Of a stretch of DNA of 64,000 nucleotides, positions 38,762 to 51,111 are shown in pieces. This stretch comes from Lepidurus packardi. Lineage: Eukaryota; Arthropoda; Branchiopoda; Notostraca; Triopsidae. The stretch lies in NCBI GenBank assembly GCA_023053545.1, contig JAKZAN010000002.1:4448375-4512374 (forward strand). The letters run 5' to 3'. The position numbers and the translations under genes are program-made. Position 1 is the stretch's first letter; every line of letters begins with the position of its first letter. A model generated the notes under the pieces. The model worked only from the letters and a program-made list of their open reading frames with translations. It was not told the DNA's origin and ran no database searches.

Positions 38762-41700
38762 ATGGACAGAAATCTTACCAAGCCCTTGTCTTTTGGGACA
38801 CAAAAAGATGGGAAAATTATTAAAGATTCCGTAAGTGTTTTATTTTTATTTTCTAATTCTATTTATATTTTATTTGAATATTTGTATGGAGTGTTACATA
38901 CAACTCTGTTCATTTATTGCAACAGTCCAGCCTATTGATGTCGGTAATTCGTACCTTGTCAGCGACAGAAAACAATGAAGAAAGGGATAGGGAAAAAGCG
39001 CGTTTGGAGAGAGAATTCAAAAGGAGCGATCAACGCTTAGAAGAACTAGTTACTGCCAAAAGTGACAGTCTTCTGGAAGCCATGCAGACGTTTACCACAG
39101 CTGCTAGCCGAATTCATGAAGCCAGAGCTCGCGTAGCTGGTGTAAGAACCCAATTGTCTTCTTGCAAAGACCTCCTCCTTTGCAAACGAGACCAGCTTAA
39201 GAATTTGTGGATGGAAGGAGTGCAGCATAAGAAGGTTCTAGAGCTGCTTGAACTTGTGTAAGTGTTGTATTTTGCCAGGAGACTCATTTAAAGTCTATTG
39301 TTCTCTTCCTTCTATGTAGAGAGAAGGGAAAGTCTTCGCCCGAAAAAGTTCGTGCTGCAATGAATCATAAGCAGTATTTGGGAGCATCCCAACTTCTGGT
39401 CGAAGGAGTAGAGCACGTCCGTGGTCCTCTAGCCAGTGTAGAAGCTTTGAATGAAATACGAGCTGACCTAGATGACCTATCTGAAGTAAAATCTACAACC
39501 ACACTTTCTCGCAATTAAATATCTTTTTATTCTTAGAAACTTTACAAGCAACTGCTGTCGGAGCTAACAGAGTACATCTACGTCAGTTCTTGTCGTGACG
39601 TTTTGCAGTTTAAGCGTACGGGCTCGACCAGAGATGTGTCTCCTTTTAGAAGAGCTATAGGTTCAAGGGGCAGTGGTAACCGGTATACACTAATTGCTTC
39701 CAATATTCACATGTAAACCATCCCTTTTCGTCATAGTTCGTCTGACAAAGATGCAAGGCAAGGTTCAGGATCTGATTCCTGGCGTAAAAACGCCCAAGCC
39801 GACCAGTTAAAAGTCAAGCAACTAACTTTGGAAGTTGTAACGGGAACTCAGTCAAGGTACTGCCGACTTATTGGTCTCTTTCGAATAATACTTATTATAA
39901 ATTTTTTATATTTTTTAGCGTTACCTCGCAAGATTCGTCAGTAAATACACTTACAGACAGTTTGGTTATACTCCAAAAAGTCGAAGATGCAATGGAGGCA
40001 AGAATTGCTCAAAATTCCTGCAGCTTGCGCTATTAATTAATTATGTATCTAGTATTTGAAGGGGCATATTCAGGATGAAATGCAGGCCATCGTGACGAGA
40101 ACATCCCAGCAAGTATCAGATTTCGCCTTGAGTAGCACTGTTGAAGTAACATTATCGCCGCCCAGTAATCAAGACAAACTTCATAACGCCACCCAGGTAT
40201 AAACAGTTAACCTATTACAATTACATCCACCGTCAATTGTGGTGCAATAGGGTGCTCCTTTGCAAGAACTTATGAAAGCAGTGACGGAGCAGTTTAAATT
40301 AGTAGCCAAATCCCATTCCGTTGTCTTACAAGCGTTCAAAGCATCCTTAAAGCAGAAATCAGTTGATGAATTCCAGTCAGGATTGTATACAACCAACCAT
40401 GTGTGGTCAACAGCCCAAAATATCGTAATATACAAATAGGCGTTAAAGTTCTTTAGATAAAATCTAAAAATTCTGTATTCAGGTGGAACGATTGTTAAGC
40501 CAATATCTCGATGTGGGACAAAACTTGAGCAGCAACTCTCCAAATGCCCATTTATCCCAAGCTACGTCTGTGGATGTGAATGCCCAATTTGCGAAACGTC
40601 GACCTGCGAAGTAAACAATGCCAACCTGTATCACGAGTTACTAATGTTGATTCTGTTTTAAGGGTAAAGCGAACTTCCTTGTTTCGCTTCGAAGGTTCTT
40701 TGCATTCCATCAGCTTGGAAGATTACATGAAGGACCAGCAGAGTGAAGCCACGCCTTCAGCCGTAAGGAAGACTGGTACCAATTACCTTGTCTGTAAGCC
40801 TAGCGTTACGAATATCACAGCCTTATATGCACCCATAATGGCGTTCATTGAATTCATCGAGAAGGAAATGGGGTTGGCTCCAGGGTACGTCTACACATTA
40901 TTAGTTCCTTGACTCCCATACAACTCTCGAGGTTGTAGAACTGCTTGCCCATTGCGTACGTTTCTGGGTGCCGTTACGAAAGACGTTTTCTTGTTACAAA
41001 CCCAGTCGTCGCTTTCCACACAACTCGAAGAGGCTACTCGTACTTTGGATTCGTGGAAAGCGGTTACACACCCTGAAGAATGGAAGAAATTGGGTGCTAC
41101 TCGTCCTCTTTTACAAGTATTATCTATATTAGCTCGAAATTTAAAATAAACCTACTTCGATTTGATTGATAATTTGATTGATGATGATTTGATTGCTGAT
41201 GATTTAGAGCACTGTGGTTGTCCAAAAGTCTTTGAAAGAGGTCCGTAGTCTTATGCAACAGCTGCCGCATCTTTCGGACCAGATCTTGAGTTTGACCCAC
41301 ACCCAATTGCAGACATACAGGGAAACTTGCGATGCTGCGTATCGTGGACTAGTCCAGCCTGATTCAGAAGACAAGCGAGTCATCAGCGCAAACTGGGTCA
41401 AAGATCAGGATATCTCTCGGTTTTTGCGGTAACCCCTTTCTAATGCGTTACAAACGGCTTAAAGAACTTTTCTACCATCTTGTAGCTGTCTCCCGAGCTG
41501 GACTGCGCTGCAGGTTTTAAGAACCCATAAGACCAAAGGCGAAGCTGACGTCCAAGAGGTGTATGAAGAAAGCCCAGAAGAAATTAACCAACGATCAGCC
41601 AAAGAAACGGAGATTTTGACTGGTAATTTGGGAGATGCTATTATTCCAATACATGAAATACTAGCCGAACCTGCTCAGCTGCGTTGCCTTGCTCTTTTAC

Positions 41701-42763
41701 ATGAAAGCTTGGTAAGATTAATTTAGTTCCACTTTTTTTTATTTATTTATTTATTTTTTTTTAAAGGAATGGCTGGCTACTTACATTCAAGGTATGTCCC
41801 AAAAGTTGGCTTCGACTAGAGCTTCAGCCATTCTTGACTTGGGTGTCAAGAATATAACACATGTAGCTGACGCGTACCAAGCTTTATCGGATACTTCCTT
41901 GCTGGTATTGCATTTGGAAGTCCGTGTGCATTGCTTCTATCACTTGGTACCTCTGGGTAAAGCAGCTCAATTTTGGCTAAGTGGCGAAACCCAGGAAACA
42001 GACCCTGAGATTGGGAGGCTTAGCCGCGATTTGGTGGCGTTGGATGAAGCTCTAACTGCATTTTTACAGCCTAGAAAAGCTAAGGTAATACATAATGAAA
42101 TAGTTTAGAAATAGTAATTAGACCCTTGCTTTTTCTTTACTTAGTACATCTTCGAAGGATTAAGCCACCTAGTAGCGAGCATTTTCATCAGCTCAGTACA
42201 GCATATCCGTCGAATTAATGAAAATGGCATTAAAAAGATGTGTCGTAACATTTTTGCGTTGCAACAAACTCTGACCAACATCACGTTAGCCCGAGAACCA
42301 GCGTTGGATCATGCCCGACACTATTTTGAGCTAATGACTAAGACTCCGGATGTAAGTTTGCTAGTCTTTGAACATTGCACAGATGTTTTATGAAACTTGC
42401 TTTGAAACAAAATGTGATTTTTTTATTGCCGCTCAAGGATGCGGATTTTGAGCATATTGCACAGGTGAGTATTAAAGTATAAAGTAGATGACTAGTTAGG
42501 TATTAGCCCGCACGTTACAGCCCAGCCTTTGTGTTCATAGATGTTATCTACTAGTTCTTTTTATGAAGCTAATCTTGAATATTTTGTGCTTATAGGAGAT
42601 CCTGAACCACATTTTGGAACGTGGACCCCAGTATACCGAATTGGAGTATATTCAAGCTTTCCATTTGTTGCATCGTAGTCGCCCCTCCAGCTCCCAAAAT
42701 CAATTAACTGCGTATATGGAAAGGTTATCGGAGATTTTAGGAGAGGTTGGAGTGACGGTGTAA
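38762..42763 (+). CDS. Sec8: Exocyst complex component 4 (Sec8)
   Basis: Sec8 is a core subunit of the octameric exocyst, which tethers secretory vesicles to the plasma membrane. The first exon (38762-38830, 23 codons, [14 protein letters not shown]) joins in phase to the exon at 38926, which reads [20 protein letters not shown] as in animal Sec8. Then come a coiled-coil N-terminal region with [20 protein letters not shown] and long helical-rod exons. [18 protein letters not shown], shared by metazoan Sec8, lies at 41910-41955. About fourteen exons are needed, among them a very short one at about 42437-42463. The stop follows ILGEVGVTV. The protein has no catalytic motifs, as expected. Family identification is firm; several interior exon ends are approximate. 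Confidence 0.92.
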
Positions 42764-43037
42764 AAAATATCAATCATTTTGGCTATATTATTCTTTAATG
42801 AGTTATCAAATATATTCGCATACGAGTCCTTGTAGTTAAATTACAATAAACTCAGCTAATTAAACAAACCTCACATATATGTATATCTAATATTCTGTTT
42901 CATTTCGAAAGCTATTGTGTAACATAATATTTTATTAATCATCTCGAATAAATGCGCGAAATTTAGTGTATTAATACATCTCAGTAGGTGGCGTGAAAAT
43001 CAGTCTGTTGATGTTTTGTTTGGTTAATTCGCGTGTC

Positions 43038-43980
43038 ATGGAAATGGATAACCCCGTGGAAAATACGATCGGTAAGTCAAGATTTTCGTTCTTTTATTTA
43101 GTGTAAAAATGAAAACTGTTTCGTGCCCTGCGAATTCTCGTTAACTACGTAGTCAATTACAGTTGTTAACAACACCCCCATTCCGTCACCTGCGCGCGGG
43201 AATTTGACTGGAAATCCCAGAAAGGTCAGGGACACAGCCGCCGATTTATACTCGTTGGTCCAAAAATGGAATCTAAATACGATTTCGGGCTCGGAAATTA
43301 TTACGAGCATTGCCAATCTCAAGACCCAAACTCGGTAACACCTAAGGCTAAAACTCGATATTTTCTTGAGTAACATTCCCACGTTTATTTAATTTATGGA
43401 TATTGTAGCGACGATACCAGTTCCGATCAAAACAATCCTCCTCCAGTCCTTCCTAACGGATTGCAGGAACGAATGGATATTTTAGAAGCAATTATAAAAG
43501 ACTTGGTAATTTTATTGTCAATGTAGCTCTTTGCAGAAACTAGTACGAGCTTTTAGGATTCCGTAGTCGAAAAGATGACCAAACTTCGAAACCAGATGCA
43601 AGCCATGGCTCAATTAGAGCAGTTTAGATTTTCAACGATTTCCCCGAACCCCAAAAATGTCAATCGACCTCCTCCTCTCTTTATAACTTGGCCGGCCGAC
43701 AAATTCCGTAAGCGACTAAATCCACGCTTCGTTTCGTTTTTTCCGCCAAAATTCCGTTAGTTCTGATGCTCGAGTCTTGTTAGATGACGTTTTCTCGGAA
43801 CTTTGCGACGCTTATGCAATGGAACTGAACGTAAGGCAGTGCATTCTTGAAAACATCGCATTTTGTAAACATCGAGATGCACTCATGTTTTACCTAACGG
43901 CATGGTCCCGCCAAGTCCATATTACAGACCATCACAGACTACTGATAGAAGCCTTGCTGTGTGAAACAGGGCATCGATAA
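43038..43980 (+). CDS. Cyclin-dependent kinase 2-interacting protein (CINP)
   Basis: CINP binds CDK2 and the ATR-ATRIP checkpoint and, in animals, works with chromatin and ribosome-biogenesis AAA factors. Exon 1 (43038-43071) joins the exon at 43163 in phase. Family marks are KVRDTAADLYSLVQKWNLN, SIANLKTQTR, a coiled-coil segment (DSVVEKMTKLRNQMQAMAQL), RPPPLFITWPADKF, and the C-terminal MFYLTAWSRQVHI ending LLIEALLCETGHR. The last intron uses a donor after the ADKF codons; the acceptor at gatgctcgag keeps frame into LLDDVFSELCDAYAMEL, whereas the one at 43757 does not. Length is about 210 residues, the family norm. Confidence 0.88.
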
Positions 43981-44066
43981 ATAAATCACGTGTATTGGTG
44001 CTGAGGTTTTTGTTTAAAACCAGAATAACTTAATGATCAGGTATTGGTCGTATCTCATGTGTAAAA

Positions 44067-44820
44067 TTACAGAGAAATAGGGCATTTGGGGTAAATACTT
44101 CGACAAGACAAACCTTCCCGTCCAGATCGCATGGCTGCAATCCCTTCTTTCAGTTTCTGCTCTTTCATAGCCAAAGATACGGCGAAACTGGAAACATAGT
44201 TCATAGCAGTGTACAGCAATCCTTTCGATTGCGCTTCTTGTTGCGCTTCACATAGTAGGCGTCGCCCACAGTCAGGACTTGCGTCACTAGAAACGTCACC
44301 TTTAGAGTTGTCTTTTTTTCAGCATAACTTCACACTTACTGGTAAAGCCACGTGGTTAACGAATTTAAGAATACATTGAGCGAGTTGTTAAGAACATCAC
44401 CCACTTTTCCAAAACTCGAGAGGCGGATTTCCCTTTCAGTGCTCTGCTCTTGCAGATTGTTCCAAATATCCCATAACAGGAATCCTAAAATTAGAACTAA
44501 TCGTTCTGGAACACTAAAAAAATAAGAAAGATTAACCTCCCGAAGATGTATAAAAAGATTAACCACCTAAACCTCTAGTTGAAAGTTTAAAATTTGCAAA
44601 CGAACCTTTTCCTAGGGTCGTCCAAATCCTGTCGTAACTTGCTCAAAACCTGAGAGGCTTTAGAAGACAGGTTTTTGGTCACAATTAATTCTTTGGTCTC
44701 TGTTAATTGATTTGGCTGAATTTCTTTGTTAACCTCGTTGAAAGCACTATTGTCCGAGTCCCAGCTCACCACACTTGCGGTGACAGCACCCAACACTATG
44801 AATCGCAAGACGTTTTGCAT
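44067..44820 (-). CDS. Secreted protein of unknown function, 202 residues
   Basis: Three exons join in consistent phase: 44820-44606, 44513-44340 and 44286-44067. The start MQNVLRFIVLGAVTASVVSW is a clear signal peptide. A second hydrophobic stretch (ERLVLILGFLLWDIW) lies at about residues 76-90. The C-terminal third has four cysteines in two close pairs, CGRRLLC and CRSIYPKC, and a helical segment between them. I do not recognise the family. The cysteine pattern recalls small arthropod secreted proteins such as the DM4/DM12 group, but the match is weak. The third-exon acceptor was chosen because the one 10 bp upstream puts a stop in frame. It lies tail-to-tail with CINP, 87 bp apart. Confidence 0.7.
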
Positions 44821-45196
44821 GTTTTTGTTTCCGGAACGATCGGTGGATTAAGACTGGGGTGTTCCTTTCGTTTAAACTCGCTTAAGCTGCCTTTTTCTCA
44901 GTCTGTCACGCTAAGACAGCAATGGATACACGTTAGGCAAGTTTTGTTACCTGGCTGAGTGCCCAGGTCTTTGCTCGCTATACTTGAGCTTCTTCCCGCT
45001 GGTCATAAACCTCGCCCTTGGCCGTTGACTCGTCGGACGGGGATTTTCTGTATACCTCTTTCTGTATGCCTTGATAACACACGTAACAGGAACATAAAGG
45101 TCAAACAAGCTAAGCGGTTTGCAGTGTTAAGGAGTCTTTTTTTTCTGTATTTATTTTTATTTTTTAACAAAATTTTAAGCAACAGTGGTATCAATT
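44821..45196. other. Intergenic region between the secreted protein and ANAPC2
   Basis: Both neighbours are on the minus strand, so this is the promoter of the secreted protein and the 3' flank of ANAPC2. No coding exon was found. Confidence 0.5.
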
Positions 45197-48139
45197 TCAC
45201 GGCTTCGGTAATCGATACAAGCCCCCACTGAAGAGCAACTTGTGTTCCCTGACTTTGACATCCAAGAACGCTCGTAATTCATCCACGTCGCAATGCGAAC
45301 CAGGACCTGTGGGTCCTTGCATAGCAAACATTTTCAGCATCTGGTGGATCCTTTCTAAGGGCAACGAATCCAGATTGGTTAGCATGCCCACGATGTAGGA
45401 CCAAAAAACGGAGAGTTCCTCCTCGCGTTGCGATTGCGATGATGCCATGGCACTTTCGCACTCTTCTTCGCACACCAAGTGAATAGCCGCCGCATCTGGT
45501 CCTGATGTGGAAGTCGAACCCTTGTGTCCTCGACCGGCACTGCCTTCTTCCACCAGCAGGAAAACGTCGGAGGATGTCTCTTTGAGAAAGCCCTTGCATT
45601 CACAATCCCATTATAATCTGCACAAAAGAGCAAGTTAGCTTTACTTACCTGAGTTTGCCAAAACGTGATGCGCCGACGCAGCAACGAGGAAGGCATGCCC
45701 ATCACTTTGGCCAGGTCTTCAATCTTCCATTCACCTAATCGAAAACGAATCGTGAAATATTGAAGGAAAAGTCTATTAACTATTGAATTACTTTGCTCTT
45801 GAAAATGGTAAATTATTGTAGCTTGAGTAGGCGTAACGGTGAATTCGAGGGTTCGGTCTTTGAGCTCGAGCTCCAAATGCACCACTCCTAGGTGAGGCTT
45901 CCATTGTAGAGTTCGACTACCCTGTTATAACCCCACATAAAAAAATAATAGAACATTGGAAGAAAATAAACAATAACCACATACCATATTATTACAAGGT
46001 AGCAAAAACATGACATGGAGAATAAAAAGCCAAGCTTGAGTGTTCTGGGATTACCTTGAGAACCTGAAATGCTTCTGTGTACTTTTTCATTTCTTCTTGA
46101 ATACAGTCAGGAAGTTCCAGTTTTTCTTCTTTGAACGAGGGCCAAAACTGGGCTGAGAGCACTAACGCCTGTACAGGAAACTGCCAAATGAAAGAAACGT
46201 AATGAGCTATGTTTATGTTAAAAACTAAGAACTATTGTGTTTAATACTTGGCCCGGTTGTTTTTGCGGTAAGCTCTGCAGCTGGGTATTCATCCTACGCG
46301 AATCCGTCACATCCTTAAGCATAACCTCACAGTTGTGCAACTGGGATTCCCCAAAACGCAGTTTGAGTAATTCCAGATATCGGATCTCACGCTGCGCTTC
46401 ACAGCCTTGCAGACAACTCAAAGTAGACGTGACGGTTTGCGAGAGCAGTCTGTCCGCCAGAAGAGTTCGGTATTCATGAACAAAGAGTTCTTTCGAACCA
46501 TAAATATTGACTAATGTGGATATCAGATCAGGGCGTTTGCGGGATGAGTAAAGAGTAGGATCAGGATTAGCTTCCACCGGATCTGGACGCCAGGAATCCC
46601 AATTCCTCATGTCTTCCTCGCCTTCTTGGTCATGGTTAATTTCCGTGTCACCCAATTCGGCTCCTTTCCCCAACTCTTCGGCCAAATCCGAGCTTCCACC
46701 CCCGCCATCTTCGGTCAGGGAAGAGAGAATGCAACGCACAGTGTCTTCTCTTCCCCGCAAATACTGGCGCACAGGCTGGCTGACAGTGTCCAGAATGACC
46801 CCGGAAGGGTCTAAAACACGTAACGCTTTAATAGCGGAAATGTAGGCCGTGAGAACGTCATTAGTATTCACGCCTGGGTGCAGCAATCGCGTTTCCAGTG
46901 AGGACTTGAGAGACGACACTACAATCGGGGTTAAATGAGTTCGGGCTAGGCATTGACTCAAGTCTTCCAAAGCTGGAATGCTGTCAGGATACTCTAGACG
47001 CCCAAAGCTGATTTATTTTGTAATTTTTTTTCACAAAACTTATTACCTATAATTATGTTGAACAGCTGGATTCTCCTAGTGTGAGTATAAGCTTCGTATA
47101 GGAAATGCGTGAGTCTTTTGTGTAAGATTGGCATGGCTGAATTGGGATCCTTTTCGACAGAACCGTAAAGTTTCCTCAACCAGGAAATTACTACTTCGTC
47201 CAGCCACTTTATGAAGATTTATGCAAGTTTATTGGCAATTGCTTTGTGCAACAGGGTTTTACCGTTTCCAAAGGTTCCAAATGCGATACTTCAAAACTTC
47301 CTTGGCAGGTGTCACGAACGTGGGCTTCGATTTTTTCTCTAATGAGCTGAGTAATTGTTGTTAGACATAGACGCTCGAGCAGATTCCATTGAAGAAGAAT
47401 TCTAAGACAGAAAAAGCGTGTGTTAAGTGCCCGATGTTAGGAAAGCTTCATTACTTGCTGGCGTTCTTGAATGCTTGCAAGATACTTTCGCAGTAACATT
47501 GTTCCATTTCTTCGCCACAACCATGGCATTGTAACTCTACATCGCCTGACTCGTCAGGGTCAGTGAATGTAGCCGCATGGCAGTTAAACGCCTTTTCGTA
47601 CAAGAGGCGAATGGGCTTATCAAAACCTAATTCCAACTGTGCGAACAGAGCTGCCAGCAGATATAATTGATAGGATCCTAATAACGTTTCTGCTCCGTAT
47701 TTTATCGGTGATGATTCTTCCGTAGCATTGCTGATTCGCTGTATTAAATCCAAAATAGGTTCATGGGCCTCCAGTCTCTCATGGAAAGTTTGCAAAGCTC
47801 TAGGGAAGGTCTGGTAATCATCGGTGCTCTCTTCATTGGTTAGAGTAGACCAGAACTCGGGAACGATTTCGGTCCGAAAATCTCTCCTAATTTTCTCGAA
47901 GAGAAACTCGCGAATAAGCGATTGTAATTCATGTTCCACGACAAGTTCGCAAACTAAATTTAAATCGTCCGCGTTGACTTGCTCGTCATTCTCCTCAAAC
48001 AGATTTTCCTAGAAATACAGAGTGCTTTAGTTAACTTTCTAGAGAAACCGTAGCTTACAAGAGACTGCTTTTCATCTAAATTAAAGGCTCGGTTTAAGTA
48101 ATTCCAGACGAAATCAATGCTGTCTTCAGAAATTGACAT
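45197..48139 (-). CDS. ANAPC2: Anaphase-promoting complex subunit 2 (cullin-like)
   Basis: ANAPC2 is the cullin-like scaffold of the APC/C ubiquitin ligase; it holds the RING subunit ANAPC11. The start at 48139 reads MSISEDSIDFVWNYLNRAF. The N-terminal helical part spans about 48,139-47,000. The cullin homology region includes LKSSLETRLLHPGVNTNDVL, YISAIKALRVLDPSGVILD, REDTVRCILSSLT, LVNIYGSKELFVHEYRTLLADRLLSQ, REIRYLELLKLRFGESQLHNCEVMLKDVTDSRR, all typical of ANAPC2. The C-terminal winged-helix part has LRRRITFWQTQ and RIHQMLKMF, and the end is GGLYRLPKP with stop at 45197. A Cys-rich insertion CHGCGEEMEQCYC at about 47500 matches the CAGCSSDKQQCWC of vertebrates. All parts of the family are present. 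A few middle exons are approximate. Confidence 0.93.
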
Positions 48140-48597
48140 TTTATTTTGAAGACAATCTGTGCAAGTATCTTTATTTTGTACACATACCAGGATGCCACGC
48201 GATCTAGCGGCTTGACAATGGAAACAAAAGAATCCTACCTATAGCGAAATTTCAAATAGGCCAAATGCCCATCTTCGTAAATTGTTTGGATAACGAATCA
48301 CTTACAATTTTTTTTTTACTCTGACTTCTAATAAATGAGTTTTATTCAGCAACACTATGAAAAATACAGAAAAAATTTAGAAAAATATCTACCTCTCACA
48401 CCTTTCAGGCTATCTTATCGCTCCGTCTACGTTACATGTTTATTCACGCCGAACAACGAAGATCTGCTCCATGGCATATGACGAAACGTCTTTCGAGTCG
48501 ACAAAAAGCTTATTCCTTTCCCCAACTCCTGCGAAGCAAGTCGCTAGTTGGTTTGCAATTTGTTCGTAGCAACGTTTGAAGAACTTAAAATTATTTA
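48140..48597. promoter_or_regulatory. Divergent promoter between ANAPC2 (-) and polyamine-oxidase-like gene (+)
   Basis: 458 bp separate the two start codons, so both promoters and 5' UTRs must lie here. No TATA box is clear on either side. Confidence 0.5.
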
Positions 48598-50203
<1,606 letters not shown>

Positions 50204-50314
50204 ATCGCATATTAATTGTTCTTTAATTGAATAAGCCATACAATTGTTGGGTGTGAGTGCCAAACGAAATAAAATAAGAACGAAAGAAAAAACAGAGTTC
50301 AAAATGCTGTCGAA

Positions 50315-50814
50315 TTAAGCTTTCATTGCAGCTTTGACTTGAAACTGTTGAAACTGCTGCTGAAGTTTAGACAGACTGTCTCGTTGGGAGTCTTGTTTGC
50401 CGTTTAGCTCGTCGATCGTTTTCTCCAATCGCTTACTACAAAAGAGAATGACGTGATGCTTCAGTGATTCCAAGAGTGAACTAGGGTAAAAATTTACATT
50501 TCTCCATTGATGTAATCCATGCGTTTGGTTACGTTCTGACGAGCTTCTTCGAGATCTTGCTTAACAAGAACGGGTCCGATAAGTTTATAGACATTAGCTC
50601 CTTCTTCTAAGAGGGTAAGTTCTTCTTTAACAGCAGTGTTTTCTGTTAGTTGAGCTTCTAGCTGTTTTCTAGTCTCGATTACTTTCTGGAACTCTAACAA
50701 AAAAGAAATTATGACTTTATAAAAGAAATTATAACTTTTCTGACTGTTACCTTTCTGTGTAGTTTTATATTTTTCAAGTTCTTGCTGAAGTTTTTTTTGA
50801 ATAGCATCAGCCAT
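50315..50814 (-). CDS. Prefoldin subunit 6
   Basis: A beta-type subunit of the hexameric prefoldin chaperone, which hands unfolded actin and tubulin to the CCT chaperonin. Three exons, 50814-50751, 50693-50498 and 50435-50315, join in phase to give 126 residues, the family length. The sequence reads MADAIQKKLQQELEKYKTTQ, then LEAQLTENTAVKEELTLLEE, the central LIGPVLVKQDLEEARQNV turn and the coiled coil KRLEKTIDELNGKQDSQRDS, as in PFDN6. It is divergent from BAG6 across 297 bp. Confidence 0.95.
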
Positions 50815-51111
50815 GACTGCAATTTTCTAGATTATCGTATGGTCTGTTATGCAAATTTACAAAATCGCCCATGTGCCAATATTCCTCGGCGCGGGCTTGT
50901 GGTAAGAACTTTTCCTAGTAGATGTCTCTTGGAGTTTGTTTGGACCACAGAAATAATATAATTCAATAGGTTTGGTATAGGTGGCAGACTGTTGGGGTAC
51001 ACGTCCCGAGATCTTTGTCAGTTAGTTTTAATCGTGTTAAAATTGTGACGGGATTTAGGCTGAAATTAGGTGATTTCACGGTTATCTATGTATTAGAAGA
51101 AAGCCGTAAAC
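50815..51111. promoter_or_regulatory. Divergent promoter between prefoldin 6 (-) and BAG6 (+)
   Basis: 297 bp separate the two start codons, so both core promoters must be here. A TATA box is not obvious, as is usual for housekeeping pairs. Both products act in protein folding or quality control. Confidence 0.6.

Noticed and set aside
38602-38823. Open frame of 73 codons before EXOC4
   Set aside because: The true EXOC4 first exon lies in another frame at 38762-38830 and joins in phase to the next exon.
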